Of a stretch of 64,000 nucleotides of DNA, positions 8,623 through 16,867 are shown piece after piece. The stretch comes from DASUCS01 sp041166745 (lineage in GTDB: Bacteria; Actinomycetota; Acidimicrobiia; Acidimicrobiales; JACDCH01). Below the pieces are notes generated by a model that saw only the letters and a list, made by a program, of their open reading frames with translations, was not told where the DNA came from and made no database searches. The stretch lies in assembly GCA_041166745.1 (NCBI GenBank), contig JBEEGH010000006.1, forward strand, positions 168,195 through 232,194, given 5' to 3'. The position numbers were made by a program, and so were the translations under genes. The stretch's first letter is position 1. Every line of letters begins with the position of its first letter.

Positions 8623-9171
8623 TCACGCGTCGTGCGCGTTCGATGCTTCGAACTGCCGCAGCACCCGATCGAGGTCGTAGGGCTCCTCGAGCCGCGTGTC
8701 GGCATCCCACTGGCTGCGGGGCGTGGCCACGAAGTCGCCGCCGTACACGTGGATCGCTCCCGTGTAGGAACGCAGCGGGTTCGTCACGGAGTGGATGGCG
8801 TCGTCCCCGAGGAGGAGCACGTCGTGTTCGCGCAGCTCCTTGCCGCCGGAATCAGTGAGCGTCTCGCCGTCGCGGCGGAAGAACGCGTTGTCCTCCTGGC
8901 CGGCGTAGATGCCGATGGCAGCCCACATACGGTGGTCGTGCGGCTGCAATCGCATGCCGGGGCCCCACACGACGTTGAGCACCGTGAGCGTGTCGGTGTT
9001 GTGCAGCAAGGTGATGCCGGCGTGATGGTGCTCCAGCGCATTGGCGACAGCCGACGGGTCGGACACGGCTCGCGTCAACACCTCGCGTACCGCTCGACGC
9101 GGCTCCTGCTCGGTCAGCGCGCCCCGGCAGTCCTGCACGAATTCGTCGATGTCGAACACCGCCCCCATCAT
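8623..9171 (-). CDS. cupin-fold metal enzyme, cysteine-dioxygenase-like
   Basis: 182 residues. RLQPHDHRMWAAIGIYAGQEDN has the HxH...E spacing of the cupin metal site, and a downstream AIHSVTNP histidine could be the last ligand. The overall pattern resembles the predicted double-stranded beta-helix metal enzymes related to cysteine dioxygenase. No substrate is evident. It is divergent from the next gene with only 25 bases between start codons, so the two promoters must overlap. ATG 9168 is an alternative start. Confidence 0.65.
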   Translation of the reverse strand: MMGAVFDIDEFVQDCRGALTEQEPRRAVREVLTRAVSDPSAVANALEHHHAGITLLHNTDTLTVLNVVWGPGMRLQPHDHRMWAAIGIYAGQEDNAFFRRDGETLTDSGGKELREHDVLLLGDDAIHSVTNPLRSYTGAIHVYGGDFVATPRSQWDADTRLEEPYDLDRVLRQFEASNAHDA

Positions 9172-9196
9172 CGCGTGCCGCGATGGTCGGAGAGTG

Positions 9197-9811
9197 ATGC
9201 CAGAGTTCTCGCCCGTGGCTCACCGCAATCGCGTCACTCCGTACGGCGAGATCGTGGCGTCACCGTTGCGCGGCGAGTGGATGGGCAACCGGGGCTGCCT
9301 GCACGAGGGCGTCGACATCGTGCGCCCGTGGAACGGCAAGCGTTGGATCACCTGCGCGCTCGAATTCCGAGGATGGGTGGCGCCGAAATGGGAGAAGGGC
9401 CGATGGACCCCGCTGTTCTTCCATGACGAGGCGGTTGCACTCGCGGCCGGCCACCGGCCGTGCGCGTTGTGCCGGCATTCCGACTACGTGCGCTACTGCG
9501 CGGCGCTCGGCATGGCGGGCGCGAACGCGATCGACGCGCGCCTGCACGAGGATCGCCTCGACGGGCGGCGCAAGCGGTTGCACGCGATGCCATGGCGGGA
9601 GGTACCCGCGGGCGCCTTCGCGGAGTTCGACGGTGGACCGGCTCTGGTGATGGATGACGGTCTGCGTCAATGGTTCGCGCCGTCTGGCTACGGAGCGACG
9701 ATCGAGCGTCCGACTCGCGGCGCGGCCACGGTGATCACACCGATGGCCAGCGTGGCTGTGCTCCGCGCCGGCTACCTGACTCGACAAGACTCGGCGGAGT
9801 GCGGAAGCTGA
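9197..9811 (+). CDS. conserved hypothetical protein with CxxC motif
   Basis: 204 residues and no signal peptide. I do not recognise a named domain. Visible features are an N-terminal VTPYGEIVASPLRGEWMGNR segment, a tryptophan-rich centre (RGWVAPKW, RWTPLFFHDE), a CALC metal- or redox-type motif and a long polar C-terminus. The ATG at 9197 is chosen because the upstream extension in this frame overlaps the divergent cupin gene. Its end overlaps the GTG of the following amidase gene, suggesting co-transcription. Confidence 0.6.
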   Translation: MPEFSPVAHRNRVTPYGEIVASPLRGEWMGNRGCLHEGVDIVRPWNGKRWITCALEFRGWVAPKWEKGRWTPLFFHDEAVALAAGHRPCALCRHSDYVRYCAALGMAGANAIDARLHEDRLDGRRKRLHAMPWREVPAGAFAEFDGGPALVMDDGLRQWFAPSGYGATIERPTRGAATVITPMASVAVLRAGYLTRQDSAECGS

Positions 9812-10653
9812 CGGTGTTGGTGCTCGTGATTGCCGCCTGTGGTCACAGCACCGCCCCCCGAGCGGCGGTCGCGACCAGCACCACCACAACGGCGTCGACG
9901 GGCTCGACCACAACAACGTCGGCGTCGACAACTACGACGTCCGCGTCGGCGACGACACTTGCGTCGACCAAGACGACCGCGGTCGCGCCCGGCATCGCGG
10001 GCACGGTGTTCGTGATCGATCCAGGGCACAACGAGGGCAACTCGCGACATACGACAGAGATCAACCAGCAGGTCGACGTTGGCAACGGCACGAAGGCGTG
10101 CGACACCACCGGCACGTCGACCAACGACGGGTACAGCGAGGCATCGTTCAACACCGATGTCGCCAACCGCGTGGCGATCATCCTTCGAGGGGCGGGCGCC
10201 GTCGTTGTGTTGACGCGCGATGGCTCGACGGCGTGGGGACCATGCATCACCGAGCGGGCCGCCATCGGCAACGACGCGCACGCCGACGCCGCGATCTCGA
10301 TCCACGCCGACGGTGGCCCTTCCGGCGGCCGCGGCTTCCATGTGATCGAGCCCCTCCTCGTCGCCGGGTACAACGACAACATCATCGAGCCGAGTGAGCG
10401 GCTTGCGCTTGCTGTTCGCGACTCGTATCGAGCAGCAACGGACTTGCCGTACTCGACCTACGCCGGCGACGACGGAATCGACGCCCGCGACGACTTGGGC
10501 GGCCTCAACCTCTCGAACGTTCCGAAGGTCTTCATCGAGACCGGCAACATGCGCAACGCCGCGGATGCCGGGCTCCTCGAAGACCCGTCCTTCCGTCAGC
10601 AGATCGCGATCGGCATCGCCGACGGCCTGATCAGCTTCGTGAACGCAAGGTAG
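9799..10653 (+). CDS. N-acetylmuramoyl-L-alanine amidase (Amidase_3), lipoprotein
   Basis: 284 residues. Zn-dependent hydrolase of the amide bond between MurNAc and the peptide stem in peptidoglycan. A short hydrophobic leader ends in VIAAC, a lipobox, followed by about 60 Thr/Ser/Ala-rich residues that would span the wall. The catalytic domain has VIDPGHNEGN (first Zn His), a Glu in EASFNTDVAN, SIHADGG (second Zn His) and the ETGNMRN catalytic glutamate. GTG at 9799 is the only start giving the lipobox leader; it overlaps the preceding gene. The 3' end overlaps a convergent gene by 23 bases. Confidence 0.86.
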   Translation: MRKLTVLVLVIAACGHSTAPRAAVATSTTTTASTGSTTTTSASTTTTSASATTLASTKTTAVAPGIAGTVFVIDPGHNEGNSRHTTEINQQVDVGNGTKACDTTGTSTNDGYSEASFNTDVANRVAIILRGAGAVVVLTRDGSTAWGPCITERAAIGNDAHADAAISIHADGGPSGGRGFHVIEPLLVAGYNDNIIEPSERLALAVRDSYRAATDLPYSTYAGDDGIDARDDLGGLNLSNVPKVFIETGNMRNAADAGLLEDPSFRQQIAIGIADGLISFVNAR

Positions 10654-11254
10654 CGACGCCGTCGCCCTCGAGATCGTCGAGCGCGACGTTGCGCCCGGTG
10701 AGCGCGAGGATCAAGGCCTCCGACGGGCCCCGTACGAGCTGCCCCTCGCCGTGCGACCATTCGACGTCGGTGGCCTCGAAGCGCAGACCGGCGAGCCGCT
10801 TCTTCTTCACGAAGCCCTGCGGAGCCTTGGCCAGGAAGTCGAGCACCGCCGTAGCGCGCTCCTTGGGAATCGGCACCGTCTGCCCGAGCGGGCGACGGAT
10901 GTCTGAGCCATGGACGGTGAGCTCCGTGAGCGGAGCTTCGGGCCCGAGGAACGGTGGCTTGAAGCGATGTTCGGCGTTGTCGCGCAACGCGGCGGCCAGT
11001 TCCTTCGGAGAGAGCTTTGCGGCTCGGGCCCGCGACAGCTTGTCGTTGGCCTTGTTGAAGCTGAACCCGTTGGCGACGATCGCCGTCAACACCTTCGGCC
11101 CTGGCGTGCTGAGCGGCATCGAGAGATGGGCCGCCACCTCGCGCACCGTCCACTCGCTGCACAGGCTCTGCGTTTGCCATGCCTTGTCGTCGAGTGTGTC
11201 GAGGTAGTCCGCGAGATCGCGGCGGGCCTGCGCGATCTCCCCGTACACGTCCAT
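10631..11254 (-). CDS. mycothiol-dependent maleylpyruvate isomerase family protein
   Basis: 207 residues, DinB-like four-helix fold. The opening IAQARRDLADYLDTLDDKAW and LCSEWTVREVAAHLSM match the actinobacterial family whose N-terminal domain binds a metal through histidines and uses mycothiol. HGSDIRRPLG in the middle is also typical. The true substrate of most members is unknown. It has a leaderless-type -10 seven bases before the ATG. It fits a mycothiol-making organism, as does the SigR/RsrA pair at 17.5 kb. Confidence 0.75.
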   Translation of the reverse strand: MDVYGEIAQARRDLADYLDTLDDKAWQTQSLCSEWTVREVAAHLSMPLSTPGPKVLTAIVANGFSFNKANDKLSRARAAKLSPKELAAALRDNAEHRFKPPFLGPEAPLTELTVHGSDIRRPLGQTVPIPKERATAVLDFLAKAPQGFVKKKRLAGLRFEATDVEWSHGEGQLVRGPSEALILALTGRNVALDDLEGDGVATLRSRS

Positions 11255-11261
11255 GCGCTCG

Positions 11262-11267
11262 ACCGTA
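11262..11267 (-). promoter_or_regulatory. -10 hexamer, leaderless start of the mycothiol isomerase gene
   Basis: TACGGT on the minus strand, seven bases before the ATG at 11254. Confidence 0.45.
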
Positions 11268-11270
11268 GAC

Positions 11271-12299
11271 CTAGAGCGCGGCGGCGCGGCGAGCGACGTC
11301 GCCGAACCGTTCGAAGGTGTCGTCGTCTGTCTGCGCGCTCATGCCCGCGAGGTACAGCACGGGTTGCACCTCGTGCACCGTGAGCGGTTGGCAGCGATCG
11401 GCGATGCGTTGCGGCAACTCGTCCCACGTGCCCTCGACGATGAAGTGGGCAAGCAGGTCGTCGGAGATGACGGCGGTCATTCCGGCCATGTCGCCGGCCT
11501 TCTGTGCCGCTCGCAATTTGTCGGTGGTGCCTTCGAAGCCGAGTTGATCGAAGATGAACGAGTAGTTCGGCGTCGACCCGTAGAAGCCGACCATCGAACG
11601 GCTCACCTCACGCCAGCGCGCTCGTTCTTCGTCGGTGTCGCCGACGGCGGTGAACAGCGGTACGTACACGGCGAACGACGCGAGATCCCGACCCGATGCC
11701 GCGAGGTTCGGCAGCAACGTGTCGCGGTAGTACGTCGGTGTGTTGAGCGGGTGCACGTGCACGCCGTCTGCGAGCTCGCCCGTCATGCGCAGCATCCACG
11801 GGTTCACAGCGGCGACATCGATCGGCGGATCGGGACAGCGCAGCTTTCCCGGCGACCACATGGCCGGTAGCAGCGAGAACTTGTAGTACTTCCCGTCGAA
11901 CGAGAGTTGCTCGTCGCCGCGGAAGGCGCGGTAGATCGCACGCAACGCGAGGACGTACTCGCGCATGCGCGGACCCGGCGGATCGAATTCCGATGAGTAG
12001 CGCCGCTCGACGTGCGCCCGCACCTGCGGGCCGATCCCGAGCCGGAACCGGCCCTCGGTCGCGTCGGCCAGCTCCCACGCAACCGAGGCCGTGACCATCG
12101 GGCTGCGCGGGAAGGCAACGGCCACGCCCGTGGCGATGTCGAGGTCCGCGCCGGACAGCGCCGCCGCGGTGCACGCGAGATAGGCGGTGCGCCCGCTCTC
12201 GGTGATGACGAGCCCGCCGAAGCCGGCGTCCGCACTGCGCCGGGCGAACGCTTGGAACTCCGGCAGCCGCGTGGCCCCGGTCATGACGTGCACCTTCAT
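11271..12299 (-). CDS. LLM-class F420-dependent oxidoreductase-like protein
   Basis: 342 residues, luciferase-like TIM barrel. Typical pieces are the N-terminal FQAFARRSADAGFGGLVITE, GVAVAFPRSPMVTASVAWELAD, RFRLGIGPQ and the later ADGVHVHPLNTP. Actinobacterial members of this type usually use coenzyme F420, which is an inference here. The ATG at 12299 overlaps the stop of the upstream kinase-like gene (ATGA), so the two form an operon. Substrate unknown. Confidence 0.82.
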   Translation of the reverse strand: MKVHVMTGATRLPEFQAFARRSADAGFGGLVITESGRTAYLACTAAALSGADLDIATGVAVAFPRSPMVTASVAWELADATEGRFRLGIGPQVRAHVERRYSSEFDPPGPRMREYVLALRAIYRAFRGDEQLSFDGKYYKFSLLPAMWSPGKLRCPDPPIDVAAVNPWMLRMTGELADGVHVHPLNTPTYYRDTLLPNLAASGRDLASFAVYVPLFTAVGDTDEERARWREVSRSMVGFYGSTPNYSFIFDQLGFEGTTDKLRAAQKAGDMAGMTAVISDDLLAHFIVEGTWDELPQRIADRCQPLTVHEVQPVLYLAGMSAQTDDDTFERFGDVARRAAAL

Positions 12300-13330
12300 C
12301 CGAGCAACTCTTGCAGCAGTCCGATGGAGTCGCAGTCCTCGACGGCACGCGTGGCGCGCTCCATCGCTTCGATCGCCTTCTCCGACGGCTGCCACCGGCT
12401 GCCCACCGCCGCGGTCGACGTGAACGACACCCACGAGAAGACCGTGAAGAGGCGGTACTGCTGCGCGGCGTGCGCCGGATCGAGCGCGATGCCGTGATCG
12501 GCGAGCGTGTGGCGGTACAGCGAGAGCAGGTCGCCCTCGGTGGCGCGCCGCTCGTCGGTCGTCACCGAATTGGTGAGGTGGTACGCGACGTCGCGCATGC
12601 CCGGTGAGTGGCTGAACATCGCCCAGTCGTAGAAGCCCGTCTTCCCGTTGTCGCTGAACAGGTTGCCGCGGTGTGGATCGCCATGGATCAACGTGCGCTC
12701 GCCTTGGTCCCACAGGTCGAGGATCTCGGCGGTGCGCGTGGCGTACAGCTCGCCGATCGCGCGGAACACGGGCGGCATCTCGTGGGCGAACTGATGGAGG
12801 GCGATGTGGATGAAGTGGCCGGCCGCGGCCGCGGCTGCCGGTCCTTTCCCCCCGCCTTCGCCGAAGCCGGCGCGATCGGGCACCCACGCCAGGTCATCGT
12901 CGAAGCGCGGGCTCTCCCAGAACGCAGCATGCAGCTGGGCGAGCTCCTCGATCGTCGATCTCGGGTCGGAGTCGTACGTGCATCCGGATGCGTCGAGGTC
13001 TTCCAGCACCATCACGTACGCATGACCGTCGGTGGACGCGTGCCAGCAGCGCGGCAGCCGAACCGGCACTTCGGGACCGAGCTCCGCATAGAAGCGCGCC
13101 TCCATCACGCCGATGCCGGTGAAGTCGAGAAACGCGCGTTGCTTGGTGCTGAACGGGGCCAGCTTGCAGAACAACGTGTCGGGAAGCGCACCTCCCGATA
13201 CGACCCGTACCTTCGCCCGTCCTGTCGTTCCGGAATGCGAGTCGATGATCTCGACCGACGTCACGTCTGCTCCGAGCACTTCGCTGAACCACGCCGGCGT
13301 CAGCTCGTCGACCTCGACCGGGATGCTCAC
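12296..13330 (-). CDS. APH-fold phosphotransferase family protein
   Basis: 344 residues with the aminoglycoside-phosphotransferase/choline-kinase fold. The catalytic loop HGDPHRGN and a following DWAM (metal-binding Asp) are clear; VMVLEDLD marks the hinge and FCKLAP the nucleotide-binding lysine region. Many such actinobacterial proteins sit beside oxidoreductases and act on small metabolites, not antibiotics, so resistance should not be assumed. GTG start at 13330 with a leaderless-type -10. Confidence 0.8.
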   Translation of the reverse strand: MSIPVEVDELTPAWFSEVLGADVTSVEIIDSHSGTTGRAKVRVVSGGALPDTLFCKLAPFSTKQRAFLDFTGIGVMEARFYAELGPEVPVRLPRCWHASTDGHAYVMVLEDLDASGCTYDSDPRSTIEELAQLHAAFWESPRFDDDLAWVPDRAGFGEGGGKGPAAAAAAGHFIHIALHQFAHEMPPVFRAIGELYATRTAEILDLWDQGERTLIHGDPHRGNLFSDNGKTGFYDWAMFSHSPGMRDVAYHLTNSVTTDERRATEGDLLSLYRHTLADHGIALDPAHAAQQYRLFTVFSWVSFTSTAAVGSRWQPSEKAIEAMERATRAVEDCDSIGLLQELLG

Positions 13331-13336
13331 GTCCGC

Positions 13337-13342
13337 ACCTTA
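13337..13342 (-). promoter_or_regulatory. -10 hexamer, leaderless start of APH-LLM operon
   Basis: TAAGGT on the minus strand, exactly six bases before the GTG at 13330. Confidence 0.55.
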
Positions 13343-13445
13343 CGTGCGGGTCTGTGCGCTACAAGGAGGACGTCGATCGGGCCCAAAGCCGCGGGTCTCG
13401 ACTGCCGGGCAGGAACGGCACTCGTGGCGCCCGAATCCTTGGGTG

Positions 13446-15191
13446 ATGGGGGTTCGCCGGACGGCATTCGCTGTCTTCCTTGCGCTGGTCGTGGCCGGGT
13501 TGTGCCCCGCGAGCGCCGGCGCCCGGGGCTCGTCGATCGACCCGCCCTCCTGGCTGCACGTCGCCCAGGTCGGTGGTGGCCGAGCGGAGCTCGTCGACAA
13601 CTCCGGTCGGACGGTCCTGCTACGGGGCGTGAACGTCGCCGGGCTCGAGGACGACTACCACTACACCTCGACGAGTGAGCCGCCCTGGGCGATCTCGCCG
13701 AAGTTGTACAGAGGCGTGTGCCCCGCGATGAAGCACGACGTCGGCGAGGCGCCTCTCTGTGAGGTCGACGCGTCAAAGCCCGCGTATCAACAGTCGTTCG
13801 CCGATGGAGCGCGCAACGATCTCGCGCAGATTCGAGCTCTGGGGTTCAACGTCATCCGGTTGGCGGTCTCGTGGAGCCAGCTCGAGTTCACGCCCGGGAC
13901 CTACAACGCGACGTACATCGATCGCATCGCGCAGGTCGTCGGATGGGCGCGAGAACAAGGCGTGTACGTCCTGATCGACATGCACCAGGACGACTACACG
14001 CGTTTCAAGCCCGAGTCCGCGCCGGTTTCCGTTCCGCCGTTGGTGACGCCGACATCGCAGTCGCCGAACCATGCGGATGGTGCGCCAGCCTGGGCGGTGA
14101 TCACCGATGGCGAGCCGGCCGTCGCTCCCTTCGGCGCGGGGCCGTTCAACGCGTACGTCGCGGCGGCCTTCGACTCTTTCTGGCACAACCGCGCGCCCGC
14201 CGTTCCGGTCGGCGCCTCACCCGGTCCTGGTCTGCAAGACCACTACATCGGCGCGATGGCTGCACTCGCTCGCCGCTTCAAGGGCGAGTCCGCGGTGGTC
14301 GGCTACGAGATCATGAACGAGCCGTTGCCTGGGCTCTTTCCCCCCGGCGCGTTCTCGACGGCCGAGCTGTACCCGTTCTACCGCAAGGTGATCGACGCGC
14401 TGACTGGTGTCGGCGACGGCGCGTACACCGACCTCGGCGTGCACGTCGATCGGCAGGCGTTCTTCTTCGAGCCGATGGCGTTGCGCAACCTCGAAGACGC
14501 GCCCGACCAGCTGCCCTTGCCGTTCTCCTCGTATCCGAATCTGGTGTACGCGCCGCACGTCTACACGCATGTGCTCAGCGGCGACGCAGTGGCCGGCGTC
14601 GACAACAGCCCGTACCCGCTCTCGTATGACCAGGCGTTTCAGGTTGCCGATGCCGAAGCGCAGGCGATGCGAACGGCGTTGTGGATCGGCGAGTTCGGTA
14701 ACTCCGCCGGCGATGACGACACGTTCCTGCGGGCAGCCACCACCGCCCAGGACAAGGCTCGGGTCGGCTCGGCCGTCTACCAGTGGAAGAACACGTGCGG
14801 CGCCGGCGACACGCCTGCGCAGTGCGCCAACATCTGGTCGATCTACGCCGGCGACGGGTCGACGACGCCAGCCCAGAACGGTCCGCTGATCGCCAGCCGC
14901 GTGAAGTTCCTCTCCCGAGTCGTGCCTCGCGCCGTGGCCGGCCGGCTCGAGTCCTTGGCCTACGACCCGGACGACCAGTCCTTCACGATGGTGGCCACCG
15001 CGGACCAGTCCGTCCGCCCCGGGCAACGAGACCAGGAAACCGTGCTCTTCATCCCCACGACCGTCCACGGAGCCGTCTCGGTAGGCGGATCGGCGGTCCT
15101 CGACCGTATGCTGACCAGTCCCGACGGCACGAGGCTCGCGTTCATCGCCCCTGGTGGAGGCGGGTATACCGTCGCCGTCTCGCCCTTTTGA
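13446..15191 (+). CDS. secreted GH5 glycoside hydrolase, endoglycoceramidase-like
   Basis: 581 residues. A signal peptide (residues 1 to about 27) precedes a GH5 TIM barrel. GRTVLLRGVNVAG, LGFNVIRLAVSW and LIDMHQD are family landmarks; Glu292 in EIMNEP is the acid/base and Glu416 in WIGEFG the nucleophile. A C-terminal beta-sandwich of about 90 residues follows, as in endoglycoceramidases, which cut the bond between the glycan and ceramide of glycosphingolipids. Another beta-glycosidase specificity within GH5 is possible. Single gene, divergent from the APH-LLM operon. Confidence 0.8.
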   Translation: MGVRRTAFAVFLALVVAGLCPASAGARGSSIDPPSWLHVAQVGGGRAELVDNSGRTVLLRGVNVAGLEDDYHYTSTSEPPWAISPKLYRGVCPAMKHDVGEAPLCEVDASKPAYQQSFADGARNDLAQIRALGFNVIRLAVSWSQLEFTPGTYNATYIDRIAQVVGWAREQGVYVLIDMHQDDYTRFKPESAPVSVPPLVTPTSQSPNHADGAPAWAVITDGEPAVAPFGAGPFNAYVAAAFDSFWHNRAPAVPVGASPGPGLQDHYIGAMAALARRFKGESAVVGYEIMNEPLPGLFPPGAFSTAELYPFYRKVIDALTGVGDGAYTDLGVHVDRQAFFFEPMALRNLEDAPDQLPLPFSSYPNLVYAPHVYTHVLSGDAVAGVDNSPYPLSYDQAFQVADAEAQAMRTALWIGEFGNSAGDDDTFLRAATTAQDKARVGSAVYQWKNTCGAGDTPAQCANIWSIYAGDGSTTPAQNGPLIASRVKFLSRVVPRAVAGRLESLAYDPDDQSFTMVATADQSVRPGQRDQETVLFIPTTVHGAVSVGGSAVLDRMLTSPDGTRLAFIAPGGGGYTVAVSPF

Positions 15192-15217
15192 GGCGCGACT
15201 TTCTAAGGTAGGTCCCT

Positions 15218-15496
15218 ATGGGTGCGCAGCGAACAACGTTTGACAAGCTCCAGCGCGACCGCGCCAAGAAGGCGAAGCAAGCCGCCAAGCGCGAACGCCG
15301 GCAGGAGAAGGCCACCGAAAACGGTGAGGAGACCGAGGCCGACATCTCCCTCCCCTCGGGCGAGGGTGCGCTCACGGCCGCCGAGCTCATGCAGCAGGTA
15401 GAGGCCATCACGAGGCGTCTCGAGGCGGGCACGATCTCGCTGGAAGACTTCGAAGACGCGAAGGCCGACCTCATGGAGCGCCTTCCGATCGATTGA
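15218..15496 (+). CDS. small conserved protein, basic N-terminus and SHOCT-like C-terminus
   Basis: 92 residues. A lysine/arginine-rich helix (residues 8-32) is followed by an acidic linker and a C-terminal MQQVEAITRRLEAGTISLEDFE, which looks like the short helical SHOCT oligomerisation motif. Role unknown. It lies 26 bases after the GH5 gene and ends 8 bases before the next gene. A TAAGGT hexamer eight bases before the ATG could be its -10. Confidence 0.6.
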   Translation: MGAQRTTFDKLQRDRAKKAKQAAKRERRQEKATENGEETEADISLPSGEGALTAAELMQQVEAITRRLEAGTISLEDFEDAKADLMERLPID

Positions 15497-15504
15497 AGTA
15501 AGCC

Positions 15505-16104
15505 ATGGGGGTGACCACGGCCTCGCCGTCTCCACCTTCATCGGCTCCGGCCACAGCGCCGGCCACCGCCGCAAGCCTCCTGATCATCCTGTTGGTCGGC
15601 ACGCTGGTGTCGCTGCTGTTCGGGGTGTACTCCAGCGTTCACGACCCGACGGGCGAGACCACGATTGCCCTGTTCTTCTCGAACACCGTCGGGATGAAGG
15701 TGTGGCTCACCACGGCCGCGCTGTTGTTGGCCCTGCTGCAGGTGCTCACGGCGTTGCGCCTCTACGGCAAAGTCACCATCCCGAAGGCGTTCCCGAAGTG
15801 GCTCCCTGATGCCCACCGGCTGTTCGGCACGCTCGCCTTTCTCCTCACACTGCCCGTCGCGTTCCACTGCCTCTGGTCGTTCGGGTTCGAGTCCACCTCC
15901 ACGCAGACGAGGCGCTACGTGCACTCGGTCGCCGGGTGCCTCTTCTACGGCGCGTTCGCGTCGAAGGTCCTCGCCGTGCGCACGAAGCGGTTGCCGGGCT
16001 GGGTGTTGCCCGTGATCGGTGGCATCACCTTCGCACTCCTCGTCGTGTTGTGGACGACGAGCTCGCTGTGGTTCTTCCAAAATCGAGAGTTCCCGGGCTT
16101 CTGA
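15505..16104 (+). CDS. five-TM membrane protein, possible b-type haem carrier (DUF6529-like)
   Basis: 199 residues. Five hydrophobic segments at about 22-42, 63-84, 105-126, 139-158 and 166-190. His104, His121 and His140 lie at or in membrane helices and could coordinate haem. The stop codon overlaps the start of a membrane-anchored cytochrome c (TGATG), so the pair probably forms one electron-transfer unit. The DUF name is from memory of the family pattern and needs a profile search. Confidence 0.6.
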   Translation: MGVTTASPSPPSSAPATAPATAASLLIILLVGTLVSLLFGVYSSVHDPTGETTIALFFSNTVGMKVWLTTAALLLALLQVLTALRLYGKVTIPKAFPKWLPDAHRLFGTLAFLLTLPVAFHCLWSFGFESTSTQTRRYVHSVAGCLFYGAFASKVLAVRTKRLPGWVLPVIGGITFALLVVLWTTSSLWFFQNREFPGF

Positions 16105-16499
16105 TGTTGAAGCGGGCCGTTGCCGTCGTCGAGGTCATCGCGGTCGCCGGTTTCGTGATCATGGTCGCGTTGCTCTTGGTGAAGCAGCCGACGAAGCACC
16201 TGACCGCCCTCCCGCCCCGTACGACGGTGCCGGCCGGTCAGACCGGAACGACCGCGCCTCCTGATGGCGCGCAGCTGTACAAGTCGAGCTGCGCCGGCTG
16301 CCACGGCGGCGATGGCGGTGGCGGTATCGGGCCGCAGCTGCGCGACGGAGCGGTCACGAGCTCGTTCAAGGACGCGGCGAGCGAGGTGTCCTTCGTGAAG
16401 AGCGGGGCGGGAGGCATGCCCGCGTTCCGCGACGAGATGAGCGATGCAGAGATCCAGGCGGTCGTCGACTTCACCCGCACGACCCTGCAAGCGAAATGA
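16104..16499 (+). CDS. membrane-anchored class I cytochrome c
   Basis: 131 residues. An uncleaved N-terminal anchor (about 8-26) and a Pro/Thr-rich linker precede a compact cytochrome domain. CAGCH at 63-67 is the covalent haem site and Met105 in GGMPAF the likely sixth ligand. It would face the outside of the cytoplasmic membrane. ATG overlaps the upstream membrane-protein stop. Confidence 0.85.
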   Translation: MLKRAVAVVEVIAVAGFVIMVALLLVKQPTKHLTALPPRTTVPAGQTGTTAPPDGAQLYKSSCAGCHGGDGGGGIGPQLRDGAVTSSFKDAASEVSFVKSGAGGMPAFRDEMSDAEIQAVVDFTRTTLQAK

Positions 16500-16503
16500 G
16501 CGC

Positions 16504-16531
16504 TTGACAACAACTGAAATTGCATGACAAT
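16504..16531 (+). promoter_or_regulatory. sigma-70-type promoter
   Basis: Consensus -35 TTGACA (16504-16509), 16-base spacer and a four-of-six -10 GACAAT (16526-16531). An AAAGG ribosome-binding site follows, before the ATG at 16573. It is one of few places in the window with a full -35. Confidence 0.5.
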
Positions 16532-16572
16532 GGCGGAAACATCATTGTCGATCAGTTGGGGAAAGGTGTCTC

Positions 16573-16851
16573 ATGGGAATGCGCGTACTCGCCGACCCGG
16601 TGGCCAAAGACCGGATCATGCAGTTCCGCCGGGTGCTCGACAGCGGTTTCATCGAGTCGATCCAGCAGTTGCTCGTCGCCGGCGACGACTTGTCGCAGCC
16701 GTGCTTCTGGGACGGCCCGAAAGCCAAGGAGTTCCAAGCGATGTGGCCGGGCCTGCGTCAGTCACTGCTCGACGTGCACGCCGACCTGTCGACGCTCATG
16801 GGCTCGGTCGACGCGATCACGACCCAGATCATGACCGCCGGCGGCGCCTGA
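16573..16851 (+). CDS. WXG100-like small secreted-type protein
   Basis: 92 residues, all helical by composition, with Trp46-Asp47-Gly48 near the middle and a second Trp ten residues on, the layout of WXG100 (ESAT-6-like) hairpins. Members are usually exported by type VII secretion, often as pairs next to EccC-type ATPases; neither a partner nor an ESX gene is visible here. It has its own TTGACA promoter and an AAAGG ribosome-binding site. Confidence 0.6.
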   Translation: MGMRVLADPVAKDRIMQFRRVLDSGFIESIQQLLVAGDDLSQPCFWDGPKAKEFQAMWPGLRQSLLDVHADLSTLMGSVDAITTQIMTAGGA

Positions 16852-16867
16852 CCGTTTTTCGGAATCG

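Noticed and set aside
12296..13330. Aminoglycoside resistance gene
   Set aside because: Only the general APH-fold kinase motifs are present, and the gene is coupled to an LLM oxidoreductase, so antibiotic resistance is not supported.
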